In this document: positions 33,426 through 41,695 of the stretch, piece after piece
How positions within the stretch are numbered: position 1 is the stretch's first letter
How the letters are laid out: every line of letters begins with the position of its first letter
Source: CAZDRX01 sp964508225
Lineage (GTDB): Bacteria > Patescibacteriota > Gracilibacteria > Peribacterales > Peribacteraceae
NCBI GenBank assembly: GCA_964508225.1
Contig: CAZDRX010000008.1
Coordinates: 1-64,000, forward strand
Direction: 5' to 3'
Length of the DNA: 64,000 nucleotides
Notes under the pieces: generated by a model
What the model was told of the DNA's origin: nothing
Databases searched by the model: none
The model's input: the letters and a program-made list of their open reading frames with translations, nothing else
Translations under genes and position numbers: made by a program

Positions 33426-33962
33426 ATGACCTCCTCCATCCGCCTGCCCGATGCGATGCCCGATGTCTCGCGTCCCACACTCCTCGTCGTCTGCGACACG
33501 CACCACTGCCGCCTGCTCGATGTCGGCGGACACACGATCGTGGAGAAGGCGGAGCTCGCATCCAAGGAGCATGTGTTCACGGATCGTCAGGATCGCAAGC
33601 CCGGTCCGTCCGCACACGGCGGTCAGGGAGGCTCCATGATGGGAGTGGGGGAGACCGACCAGCTTGAGGAGCACCGCCTGAAGGAATTCGCCAACACGCT
33701 CGTGAAGCACCTTGAGGAACTCGTCCGCAGCCAGAAGATCGACGCGCTCCACCTCTCCGCCCCCGGAAAGTTTCTCGCTGCGGTGAAGAAGGATCTCACG
33801 CCCGCACTCACGAAAGTCATGGTGCAGTCGATCGACGGCAACTACGTGAAGGAGCAGCCGCTTGCACTCCTCGTGCGCTTCCGTCCGGATCTCAAGGAAG
33901 CTGTCGAGAAGCTCCGCAGTGAGGAGAACTACAGCCCCAAGAACCAGCCGCCGAAGAAATAG
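33426..33962 (+). CDS. Host-attachment-family protein (eRF1-like fold)
   Basis: A 178-residue cytosolic-looking protein matching the family annotated as protein required for attachment to host cells. It opens with LLVVCDTHHCRLLDV, then EEHRLKEFANTLVKHLEELV, IDALHLSAPGKFLAAVKKDL and a final VKEQPLALLV. The family fold is related to archaeal/eukaryotic release-factor domains; its real function is unclear and the name comes from a plant-associated bacterium. A TTGTCA-17-GACAAT promoter lies at 33366-33394. The start at 33426 follows a pyrimidine tract. Confidence 0.65.
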   Translation: MTSSIRLPDAMPDVSRPTLLVVCDTHHCRLLDVGGHTIVEKAELASKEHVFTDRQDRKPGPSAHGGQGGSMMGVGETDQLEEHRLKEFANTLVKHLEELVRSQKIDALHLSAPGKFLAAVKKDLTPALTKVMVQSIDGNYVKEQPLALLVRFRPDLKEAVEKLRSEENYSPKNQPPKK

Positions 33963-34000
33963 AGTGGTCATCCGGAGCGCAAAGGACGTACACTTTCGCT

Positions 34001-34750
34001 GTGACCAACCATACGGACATCAAGCGCGCACTCGAAGAACACCGTGCGAGCGAGCCTCACGGAAGTGCGCTCGGGGCGTACATCCATGACATCGTCTACG
34101 GTGCCAATGATGGCATCGTGACGACCTTTGCCGTGGTCTCCGGCGTTGCCGGTGCGGATCTGGCTCCGTCGATTGTGGTCATTCTCGGGTTTGCCAACGT
34201 GCTCGCCGACGGTCTTTCCATGGGGCTCGGCAATTACCTGTCCAGCAAGTCACGGCAGGACAATTACCAGCGTGTTCTCAAAGAAGAGCTGAGAGAGATC
34301 GAGGAGATTCCGGAGATCGAGCGTGAGGAGGTGAAGGAGATCTTCGAGGCCAAGGGATTCACCGGTGCGGATCTGGAGCGCGCGGTGCAGGTGATCACCT
34401 CGGACAAGCAGGCATGGGCAGACTTCATGATGCGCGAGGAGCACGGACTCAGTCCGGAGGAGGACGGAAAGCCGGTTCTGCATGCGGTGGCGACGTTCTC
34501 CGCGTTCCTGCTCTTCGGCAGTATTCCCATCTTCCCGTACCTCTTCAGCCCTGCCGTCGGCACGCATTTCCAGTACGCAATCGCCTCCACGGTCATCGCA
34601 CTCCTCATCGTGGGGTTGCTCAGGAGCTGGGTGACACGTGAACGGCTCATCAAGGGTCCGCTCGAGATTCTCACCGTCGGCTGTCTCTGTGCTGCGGCCG
34701 CATACATCGTCGGTGTTCTTCTGAAGGGTATCGGCGCAGGAGCAGTCTAG
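34001..34750 (+). CDS. VIT1/CCC1-family iron or manganese transporter
   Basis: A 249-residue membrane transporter. HDIVYGANDGIVTTFAVVSG is the family signature of TM1, followed by ILGFANVLADGLSMGLGNYL. A charged cytosolic helical hairpin (residues about 85-150) with Glu-rich metal-binding sequence precedes three more TMs. The GTG start at 34001 lies six bases after TACACT (33989-33994), indicating a leaderless message. It exports Fe2+ or Mn2+ from the cytosol in characterised homologues. Confidence 0.9.
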   Translation: MTNHTDIKRALEEHRASEPHGSALGAYIHDIVYGANDGIVTTFAVVSGVAGADLAPSIVVILGFANVLADGLSMGLGNYLSSKSRQDNYQRVLKEELREIEEIPEIEREEVKEIFEAKGFTGADLERAVQVITSDKQAWADFMMREEHGLSPEEDGKPVLHAVATFSAFLLFGSIPIFPYLFSPAVGTHFQYAIASTVIALLIVGLLRSWVTRERLIKGPLEILTVGCLCAAAAYIVGVLLKGIGAGAV

Positions 34751-35538
34751 ACAGCCCGTGCCGGACAGATATCGCGGTAGGGGCAGTGTCTGCATGCGTG
34801 TGCAGAGGGCGTGGCACCGAAGTCCTTCGAAGCAATCCGCTCTGCGAGCAGGCGGATGCTCTTCAGTGCATCGATGAGTTCCGCTGCTGTCCGCGTCGTG
34901 ATTTGTTCCGTGATTCCTTCCTCCGTCACGGAGAGGAGAACGAGTGCGTTCACAGGCTCCTTCCACAGATCCGCGGCAGCGATGGCGTACACGGAGAGCT
35001 GCAGGTCGGTCTGGAGCGAAGCCTCCTCTCTTGGTCCCGTCGATTTATAATCGATGACGGTGAGTCCGTGTGCAGATCTCTCGACACGGTCGAAGCGTCC
35101 GGAGAGTGTCAGATCATCCGCATCCGGCACGCGCAGCGAGAAACCTTTCTCGATGGCAGCCACATTCCGTGGTTCACTGCTCCACCATGCGAAGTAGTGA
35201 CGCAGTGCCCGTTCACCCGCGGCAAACCGTGCATCCATCTCTGCGCGTGACGCGTAGCCTTCCGCGATGAAGCTCTCTCTCCAGAGAGAGAGGAGGGTGG
35301 TGAGCGAGAGCTCGACTTGCTGATCGTGCGGATGATCGTCGGTGAAGAGCATCAGCTGTTTCTTCTTTGGTTCCTGTCGCTCAAGCTCCAGCAGTCCGAA
35401 CTTCCGGAGGGTGTTGTGCAGGCTTGAACCGAAGCTCTCGCCTTCGCTCATCGCACGCGGAAGCTTCTTCACGCATGCATACTCATACTGCCGCGGACAG
35501 CGGCGGTAGGTCGAGAGTTGGGAGTAGGAGAGGGCCAC
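34747..35538 (-). CDS. PD-(D/E)XK nuclease with Fe-S cluster cysteines (RecB/Cas4-like)
   Basis: A 263-residue RecB-family nuclease. SYSQLSTYRRCPRQYEYAC opens the protein; FGSSLHNTLRKFG supplies the first active-site His; LSGRFDRVERS and LTVIDYKSTGP give the Asp and (D/E)XK core; TDLQLSVYAIAA has the Gln motif. Four cysteines, one or two N-terminal plus CRHCPYRDICP at the end, suggest an iron-sulfur cluster as in AddB and Cas4. No helicase or cas gene is adjacent. It is 29 bp downstream of the three-protein operon and could belong to it. Confidence 0.85.
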   Translation of the reverse strand: MALSYSQLSTYRRCPRQYEYACVKKLPRAMSEGESFGSSLHNTLRKFGLLELERQEPKKKQLMLFTDDHPHDQQVELSLTTLLSLWRESFIAEGYASRAEMDARFAAGERALRHYFAWWSSEPRNVAAIEKGFSLRVPDADDLTLSGRFDRVERSAHGLTVIDYKSTGPREEASLQTDLQLSVYAIAAADLWKEPVNALVLLSVTEEGITEQITTRTAAELIDALKSIRLLAERIASKDFGATPSAHACRHCPYRDICPARAV

Positions 35539-35567
35539 AGGTCTCCGATTCTATCCCTGCGGTGCGG

Positions 35568-36697
35568 TTATGCCACCTCGGGTGCGGCCACACTCTTCCT
35601 CGTGAGCATGAGCGGTCCGACCAGCGTCTTGTACGGATTGCCGTCATTGCCGATCAGGCCGACCTTGTCCGTGGTGGCGCTTGCGAGCATCTGCACCATG
35701 TTCTTCACGGTCTTCCATGTGAACTGATCCGACTGTGAGATGCCGAGAGCGGTTGCATGGATCGTCAGAATACCCCCCTCGCCGACTTCGGCACTCGTGA
35801 GACCGTTGCCAAGCCAGGCATTGCCGAATGTCCATTCTGTTCCGGCGATCGCGATGGTGTTGCCGTCCACGATCCGTAGGTTCTTTCCTTCCACATCCAC
35901 ACCGGCGCGGAGTTCATCGTTCGTATACTTCGGGGCAGTCGGGTCTTTCTCGAGCTCGGGCTCGGGCTTGGGTGCGGGTTTTTCGGCAGGTGTGTCACCG
36001 GGCTTTCCTTTGATCGCCTCAATCGTGCTGTCGAAGGTGNNNNNNNNNNGGTGCCCTGACGGTGCAGGCTGCCGAACGCGCTGGCGGCACCGAGAATGCC
36101 GCTGCCGATAAAGGCGATCTTTCCGGCCTTCTTCATATTCTCAGCGAGAGATTCGATCGCTTTTTCGCCGCTCTCACTCACGAATCCGACGAGCTTGCCC
36201 ACCCACTTTACGGGGAACGATGCGAGCCACGATCCGCCCGCGATGACGGCGCCGAGCACGGGGAGGCGCATTGCGGTCGGGAGCTTCGCATACGCTTCAC
36301 GCATAGCATCGGTTGTCGGCTTCATCGTATCGAGAGCCTCTGCAGCACCCGGGACGTTGTTCCTTGCAAGATCCACGACAGGGTCCACGACGGTTCGCTT
36401 CGCGAGGTCGACCCCGCTCGAAACCGCAGTGTCGATGTGATCCGTCGTGTATCCGACGGCGTACTTCGCCTGCTGGAGCTTCTGCCTGTGCCGCTCGACT
36501 GCGGTGAGTGACTCGAGGCGTGCCTCGAGTGTGCGGAGTGCGGTCATCACCTGCGTGCGGTCGTTTTTGTCGATGGCCTCCTGCAATGGTGTCGCTTCTG
36601 CCTGCACCTCGGTGTCGGTGTCTCCTTCGATGCTCGCGCGGAGCGCTTCGAGGGGCCTTTTCTGCTCCGGGAGAATTTCGGTACGGGTCGTGTCCAT
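35568..36697 (-). CDS. Hypothetical protein of five-gene operon, split by an assembly gap
   Basis: One gene read in two frames because of a 10-N placeholder at 36040-36049. The N-terminal 215 residues contain coiled-coil-like helices (TALRTLEARLESLTAVERHR) and two hydrophobic stretches (LPVLGAVIAGGSWLASFPV, KIAFIGSGILGAASAFG). After the gap comes a Pro/Glu linker and a beta-rich C-terminal domain (VEGKNLRIVDGNTIAIAG, TEWTFGNAWLGNGL, VGEGGILTIHAT). It resembles its upstream neighbours in layout. Family not recognised. Confidence 0.7.
36040..36049. other. Assembly gap (10 N)
   Basis: Placeholder gap; the flanking coding sequence is in different frames only because the gap length is arbitrary. 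Confidence 0.95.
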
Positions 36698-36711
36698 GGA
36701 AGAGAGGGGAA

Positions 36712-38154
36712 TTAGGAGACGGGACGGATCGGCATCGGAGCCGGCATGAGCGTGAACTCTCCGTCCTGATACTTGTACTTGGGGGACGGTTCGCTGGTGT
36801 CGATCTTCGGCTTCCCCTGTGCGATGGCCGCGAGGACCTCTGCGTTATTCTCCGCGATGAGAACGTTGCTGCCGCTTCTGGAGATGAGCTGTACTTCGTC
36901 ACCCGCAATCACGTCACTCGGACCGATCTCAAGTATCGAGTAGCGGTCGGGCTGCGGTGTGCCTGCAACTTCATTCACCTTCACCATATCCACGCCTGTC
37001 TTTGTCGGGAGGGTGACGGATTTGGGTGCGTTCCAGTTCACGGTCACGACATCCTTCAGATCTTTTGCGATGATGATTTTCTCCGTGTTCGTCAGCGTCT
37101 TCTTCGCTTCCAGAAGGGCGGCCGCGCGCGTATTCGGCTTCGGAGCACCCGCGGGATCCAGATCGGCCTCTGCGATGGTCAGGGTGCCGTTGTAGAGCGA
37201 GGTCTCATCGGCATTGAAGTCGCTCACGGCTGTCACGCCGGCGTTCTTCCAGTCTCCGACGGTGAGGATCTTGGTTTTCAGCTGGGCAAGACGTTCCGTC
37301 TTGGCCTGTTCCTGTGCCTCCGTCTCTGTTTTGAGCAGGTCTGCGCAGACGATGTTGATGCCGAGGACGCCGGCCTGCCGGCGCTGCTCGATGAGGCTCG
37401 CCACTTTCGAGCTGATCGCAGCCGGATCTCTCGTGAGCATGTCCTTCATCTTCTTCCACTGTTCGCGGCTGAGCCGCTCGTCGATCGTGATCGTCTCGCC
37501 CGGACGGTTCTCGGACTTGTGATCTGCGATCACATCGTGGATATCGAGAAAGGCGAGCTTCTGACGTGCACTGTCGGCAATGTTGAAGAGCGTCTTTCCG
37601 AAGAAGCTCTTGCTGTCGTTGCCGCCGAACATCTCCGCGGTGGAGAGGAACTGGTACCACTTCCGCGAGATCGCATTCTTGATCTGCGTCGGCGACAGTT
37701 CGCCGAGCGAACTGAGCAGAGGACCGATGAGGAACATGTCCTTCGTGCGTTCCGTGAGGGGCGTGATCACGTTCGTTTTCACGTAGTCGTATGCGGTGCC
37801 GATCGTGCTTGTCACGGCAGTCTGAGCCGTCTCCATATCATCCTTCAGGCGATCCGTATTCGTCCTGGGTTCGAGGGCTGTGCGGACTGCGGGGAGGCGG
37901 TTCAGGAGTGTTTCGAGACTCTCATCCACAGTCGCTGCATCCAGACTCTCCAGACGCGCTTTGATCTCCGCTTTGACGGCCTGACTCAGCTGTTCCCTTT
38001 TCTCACGGACGAAGATGTCCGCAAGCGCGTTCAGCTGACCTTCAGTGAGCGTTTTGACGTCCTCTCTGAACTTCTCGGGATTCAGAGCCGCCTGCTCCGC
38101 GACTTGTCGGGCGCGGTTCTGATCCTCCGGTGTGATTTCGACTGCGGGAGTCAT
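36712..38154 (-). CDS. Hypothetical protein of five-gene operon
   Basis: A 480-residue protein without signal peptide. The first 250 residues are helical (LTEGQLNALADIFVREKREQ; FLIGPLLSSLGELSPTQI), and the centre contains GNDSKSFFGKTLFNIADSA and the charged FLDIHDVIADHKSENRPGE. The last 200 residues alternate short strands (SLYNGTLTIAEADLD, VDMVKVNEVAG, AGDEVQLISRSGSNVLIAE). SFFGK and the glycine-rich segment before it recur in the 385-residue neighbour, suggesting distant paralogy. Spacing to both neighbours is about 15 bp. Function unknown. Confidence 0.75.
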   Translation of the reverse strand: MTPAVEITPEDQNRARQVAEQAALNPEKFREDVKTLTEGQLNALADIFVREKREQLSQAVKAEIKARLESLDAATVDESLETLLNRLPAVRTALEPRTNTDRLKDDMETAQTAVTSTIGTAYDYVKTNVITPLTERTKDMFLIGPLLSSLGELSPTQIKNAISRKWYQFLSTAEMFGGNDSKSFFGKTLFNIADSARQKLAFLDIHDVIADHKSENRPGETITIDERLSREQWKKMKDMLTRDPAAISSKVASLIEQRRQAGVLGINIVCADLLKTETEAQEQAKTERLAQLKTKILTVGDWKNAGVTAVSDFNADETSLYNGTLTIAEADLDPAGAPKPNTRAAALLEAKKTLTNTEKIIIAKDLKDVVTVNWNAPKSVTLPTKTGVDMVKVNEVAGTPQPDRYSILEIGPSDVIAGDEVQLISRSGSNVLIAENNAEVLAAIAQGKPKIDTSEPSPKYKYQDGEFTLMPAPMPIRPVS

Positions 38155-38169
38155 AGAGAATGCGGGGAG

Positions 38170-39327
38170 TTAGGCGAAGGTGACTTCGAGTGTCATGTCG
38201 GAATTCGTCGTGAGGTTTCGTGCTGCCACGGTCTTCTTCGTGACGTCCGTTGCGGCCGCCTTGAGCTCGGTGGCGTTGATCTGGATTTTCTTGTTGTCCG
38301 TGAGTGTGAGAACCACCGCGGCACTCTGTGTGGCGGTTGCATCCATCACTTCCGCGGATGCGATGACCGTGTCGCCGATCTTCGTGATCGTGGCGTTCTT
38401 GCCCAGGATCGTGAATTTCACGCCGTCCGTCTCCCTGGACACTCTCATCGGGGTCGCGTCGTTGCCTGCGATGGCCGTCTCAATGCTCGGGGATACGGGC
38501 TTGCGGACACGCTCGGTAGCGGGTGCGGCCACTTCGGGCGGCGGAGGCAGGGATGCCACTTCTGCGGGGTACTCCCTGATGACTTTTTCACCTGCAGTCC
38601 TGAAATCCTCGAGCGTGAGCTCCGTCTTGCTCGGATTGATCTGCGCCATGATCTGCTCCACGTGCTGCACGATGTCGTACGTCGGTGTGCGCTTGGCGCG
38701 CCTCTCGATATTCTGCCCCTGAATGAGCTGGGCGCGGAGCACCGCGAGAATCTGCTGGGGATCGGTGTCGCCGGACAGCGTCTTCTGCTGTTCGACGAGC
38801 TTCTTTTCGATGTAGGCGATCTGCGCCTTGGGTGTGTTTTTGAGGAACGCGAAGACTTTGCCGAAGAACGAATCGGTGCCGAAGAGGCCTTCGAGCATCT
38901 TCATCGTGCCGGATCCGAGTCCGCCCATCTGGTCGCTGAGTCCGCTCATGGTCGCGGAGAGCTTTTCCACCATGCTGCCGATTTTCTGCATGCTCTCAGG
39001 CGTGCCCGAGGCACCGCCCACGAGCTTCAAGATCTCTCCCCGGGAGAGCGTGCCGTCCTGTCCGGCAGTGATCATGGCATTCATGATCTCCACTGCCTTC
39101 GTCGGGTTCTTGTTGTATTCCTGCTGTACCCGATCGAGAACAGTGTCGATTGCCGTGAGCGCTTCCGACGAGAGGCTCTCGTTCGCGATCATCTCGAGGA
39201 CGCGCTGACGCTGCCCCTGATCGATACGCGTTCTCATCGCGTCGAGCATCTGCGATGCCTTCGTCTTGATCTGCTCGCGCACATCCGGTGCAGCGGGAAC
39301 CTCGGGACTGGAGAGGGGTTCTGTCAT
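38170..39327 (-). CDS. Hypothetical protein of five-gene operon
   Basis: A 385-residue protein. An N-terminal helical domain (VREQIKTKASQMLDAMRTRI, LSSEALTAIDTVLDRVQQEY) precedes LGSGTMKMLEGLFGTDSFFGKVFAFLKN. A Pro-rich linker (ASLPPPPEVAAPATERV) separates it from a beta-rich C-terminal domain (VKFTILGKNATITKIGDTVI, AVVLTLTDNKKIQINAT). No signal peptide. The start at 39327 places it 11 bp after the 68-residue gene. No known family is recognised. Confidence 0.75.
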   Translation of the reverse strand: MTEPLSSPEVPAAPDVREQIKTKASQMLDAMRTRIDQGQRQRVLEMIANESLSSEALTAIDTVLDRVQQEYNKNPTKAVEIMNAMITAGQDGTLSRGEILKLVGGASGTPESMQKIGSMVEKLSATMSGLSDQMGGLGSGTMKMLEGLFGTDSFFGKVFAFLKNTPKAQIAYIEKKLVEQQKTLSGDTDPQQILAVLRAQLIQGQNIERRAKRTPTYDIVQHVEQIMAQINPSKTELTLEDFRTAGEKVIREYPAEVASLPPPPEVAAPATERVRKPVSPSIETAIAGNDATPMRVSRETDGVKFTILGKNATITKIGDTVIASAEVMDATATQSAAVVLTLTDNKKIQINATELKAAATDVTKKTVAARNLTTNSDMTLEVTFA

Positions 39328-39338
39328 AGAGAGTGTGG

Positions 39339-39545
39339 TTATGAAGCGGGGAGGAGAGTCTTCGCGACGTTGAAGTCCGGGATGTTGACGTTCCATGGAA
39401 GCCGCTCTGCCTCCGCGAGGATGCCTTCAAGTTTCCCGATCTGATCGGCATTCATGCGTGGCAGATGCTGAAGCCAGTACATCTTTTCGGCCTCGGTGAG
39501 GAGCCGGCTTGCCTGCACGCGGACGGTGAGAGCAGTGAGATCCAT
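39339..39545 (-). CDS. Small helical protein heading the five-gene operon
   Basis: A 68-residue protein (MDLTALTVRVQASRLLTEAE, then MYWLQHLPRMNADQIGKLEGI) predicted to be two or three helices. It is the first gene after a promoter with a perfect TATAAT. The small size and position suggest a partner, chaperone-like factor or regulator for the downstream proteins; that is inference. Confidence 0.7.
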   Translation of the reverse strand: MDLTALTVRVQASRLLTEAEKMYWLQHLPRMNADQIGKLEGILAEAERLPWNVNIPDFNVAKTLLPAS

Positions 39546-39568
39546 GAGTGGTATGTGTTTTCTTTACT

Positions 39569-39597
39569 ATTATACCTCAAAAGAAGCTGTTTTGGAA
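39569..39597 (-). promoter_or_regulatory. Promoter of the five-gene operon
   Basis: Perfect TATAAT (39569-39574) with TTCCAA as a weak -35 (39592-39597) after 17 bp, minus strand, 23 bp before the first ATG. Confidence 0.65.
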
Positions 39598-39656
39598 GCT
39601 TCGCGGCAGGCCAACGTCTGCTACGGTATGCGCGCACTTTTTCCACCCCTGTCCCC

Positions 39657-40019
39657 ATGCATGTCGAACACCTTGAGAAAGGAGTCAAATACAACGATCA
39701 GGACCTCATTCTGCTCGCCAAGAAGATCGGAAAATTGGCTACGTACTGCCGTTTTCTCAAGGACGAAGGCTCGATGATTCGTGTGGAATCCGAGCGTCGT
39801 GATTCCCAGAAAGAGCGTGATCAGGTCAAAGTGATGCTCACGGTCGTCCTCCCGCACAAGGTTCTGCGTGCCGAGTCCCGCAAATACACTGCACTCGAGG
39901 CGCTTGATAGCTGCACCGAGAAGCTCAAGCCCCAGCTCGATCGTTACAAGGAGATGCACACCGGAAAAGGACGCGCTCACCTGAAGGCACGACGCAAGAA
40001 GACAGATCTCGCTGCGTAG
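39657..40019 (+). CDS. hpf: Ribosome hibernation promoting factor
   Basis: Short-form HPF/RaiA (120 residues), which binds the small-subunit decoding centre and silences ribosomes in starvation. The N-terminal VEHLEKGVKYNDQDLILLAK and the later EALDSCTEKLKPQLDRYKEM match the S30AE fold, and the C-terminus is basic (HLKARRKKTD). The start at 39657 is chosen because upstream in-frame sequence is non-coding. There is no C-terminal dimerisation domain, so it is the short type. Confidence 0.8.
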   Translation: MHVEHLEKGVKYNDQDLILLAKKIGKLATYCRFLKDEGSMIRVESERRDSQKERDQVKVMLTVVLPHKVLRAESRKYTALEALDSCTEKLKPQLDRYKEMHTGKGRAHLKARRKKTDLAA

Positions 40020-40078
40020 AGATTCCGCACGTTGAAGCACCCGACGGACGCGTTCGGGTCTTTCTCGTACCTCGGACT

Positions 40079-40783
40079 CTACTTCTTGGCCGGAGCGGCT
40101 TTGGCATCGCCGGGCTTGGCTCCAGCGGCAGCCGGAGCTCCCGGAGCTGCAGCAGCTCCTTCGGCGGGTGTGGCACCCTCGGCAGCTGCGCCTTCTGCGG
40201 CGACCGGAGCGACGACTTCGATGACTTCCTCCTTGCGCGGCTCCTGCACGATGAGAATCACGGTCTCGGGAGCGTCCTTCACTGTGACGCCGGCCGGGAT
40301 CTTGAGCTTGGCCACCGTGATCGAGTCGTGGAGGTTCTCGAGACCGGAGAGATCGGCCGTGAAGTGCGACGGGATTTCGTTCGGGAGACAGGAGACTTCG
40401 AGCTGGCTGTGGACCGTGAGGAGCACACCGCCGAGGTTCTTGACTGCGGGAGACTCACCTTCGAAGACGACCGGCACCTTCGTGGTGACCTTCTTCGTCA
40501 TGTCGACCGCGTAGAAGTCGACGTGCTCGTAGTTGCCGTTCACGGGATCGAACGCGATGGCGTGGATGAGGCAGGGGAGCTTCTTTCCTGCGAGGTCGAT
40601 CTCCACGAGGGTGTTCTCACCGGCCTTCACGTAGACATTGTGCAGATCCTTGGCGGAGCACTGCACGGGGGTGTTTTTTGCGTTGCCGTAAATGACAGCA
40701 GGAACCGTTCCAACCCTGCGAAGATTCTTCGCGCTGGTCTTCTCGTCGCGGCCGATCACGGTCAAGGCAATTGCCTGCTTCAT
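40079..40783 (-). CDS. rplY: 50S ribosomal protein L25 (CTC form)
   Basis: General-stress CTC-type L25 of 234 residues that binds 5S rRNA. The N-terminal L25 domain has SAKNLRRVGTVPAVIYG and the C-terminal beta domain has VPVVFEGESPAVKNLGGVL and LSGLENLHDSITVAKLKIP. A long Ala/Pro/Gly tail (from about residue 190) is low-complexity. A TTGACC-17-TACAGT promoter lies nine bases before the ATG. Confidence 0.93.
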   Translation of the reverse strand: MKQAIALTVIGRDEKTSAKNLRRVGTVPAVIYGNAKNTPVQCSAKDLHNVYVKAGENTLVEIDLAGKKLPCLIHAIAFDPVNGNYEHVDFYAVDMTKKVTTKVPVVFEGESPAVKNLGGVLLTVHSQLEVSCLPNEIPSHFTADLSGLENLHDSITVAKLKIPAGVTVKDAPETVILIVQEPRKEEVIEVVAPVAAEGAAAEGATPAEGAAAAPGAPAAAGAKPGDAKAAPAKK

Positions 40784-40792
40784 AGCCGGTGT

Positions 40793-40821
40793 ACTGTAGA
40801 GACAGTTCAGAGGCGGGTCAA
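40793..40821 (-). promoter_or_regulatory. Promoter of rplY
   Basis: TTGACC (40816-40821), 17-bp spacer, TACAGT (40793-40798), nine bases before the start codon, implying a leader of at most a few bases. Confidence 0.7.
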
Positions 40822-40860
40822 GTCCTCTGTGCGTGTTTCAGACGATGTCCCGGGGCGTTC

Positions 40861-41649
40861 CTAGAGCCCCCATTTCAGGAAGTATTTGAGTGCGCTTGCG
40901 GCGTGGATGCGGGTCGTCTTACGGGTGAGCAGGGAGAAGAGACTTGAGCCGCTGAGGCGGCCTTTCCGATCCAGCACTTTTACCCCCGGGAGATAGACGA
41001 CGCGCTTGCCTGCCTCCTTCACCCTCCGGCAGAGGTCGATGTCTTCGAAGAAGAGGAAGAAGCGTTCATCGAACCCGCCGAGTTTCCGGTAGAGGTCGGT
41101 GCGCATGAGGAGACACGCGCCCACCATCCAGTCGACGTCGATCGCTTCCTGCTTCTCTCCGGACTTTCTGCTCCGTTCGAATTCCGCATGCCACTTCGAC
41201 GGGTTCATGCGCTTGCGCAGCAGATCCGCCGGAGTGGGGAAGGATCTCGCGGAGGGACGCACGGTGCCGTCCGGATAGACGAGCGCAGGTCCGACGATGC
41301 CCGTGTCCGGATGCTTCTCCAGGAACGTGAGCATCGTCTCCAGTGCGTCCGGTGGCAGCGTGTTGTCCGGATTGATGATGAGGAGGTACTCGCCGTGGGC
41401 AAGCTTCACCGCGGCGTTGTTCCCGCGTCCGTACCCCACGTTTCCTTTGTTCTCCACGATGCGCACGCGCGGGCGTCCGTGCAGGTGCGCACGGATGAAT
41501 CCCATCGATTCATCGTCGGAGCGGTTGTCGGTCACGAGGACTTCGATCCGGTCGGCGATGGTCTGTGCGAGCAGCGCCTCCGTGCAGCGCACCGTATCGC
41601 GGTGGCTGCGGAAGTTGAGCACGATGGCGGAGACGAGCGGGTGGTCCAT
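40861..41649 (-). CDS. Glycosyltransferase family 2 (rhamnosyltransferase-like)
   Basis: A 262-residue GT-A enzyme. VSAIVLNFRSHRDTVRCTEAL begins the fold, followed by ENKGNVGYGRGNNAAVK, LIINPDNTLPPDA (DXD-like), WMVGACLLMRTDLYRKLGGF and DERFFLFFEDIDLCRRV. This set is typical of WbbL-like rhamnosyltransferases and related enzymes. TATACT lies nine bases before the ATG. The substrate is not known; no adjacent sugar genes. Confidence 0.88.
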   Translation of the reverse strand: MDHPLVSAIVLNFRSHRDTVRCTEALLAQTIADRIEVLVTDNRSDDESMGFIRAHLHGRPRVRIVENKGNVGYGRGNNAAVKLAHGEYLLIINPDNTLPPDALETMLTFLEKHPDTGIVGPALVYPDGTVRPSARSFPTPADLLRKRMNPSKWHAEFERSRKSGEKQEAIDVDWMVGACLLMRTDLYRKLGGFDERFFLFFEDIDLCRRVKEAGKRVVYLPGVKVLDRKGRLSGSSLFSLLTRKTTRIHAASALKYFLKWGL

Positions 41650-41695
41650 GTGACCCTGAGTATATGCCGCGTCAGGAGCTTCGCGGTAGGATGGG

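Noticed and set aside
36508..39444. 978-codon plus-strand frame opposite the five-gene operon
   Set aside because: Mirror of three closely spaced minus-strand genes with a promoter; the frame has no motifs.
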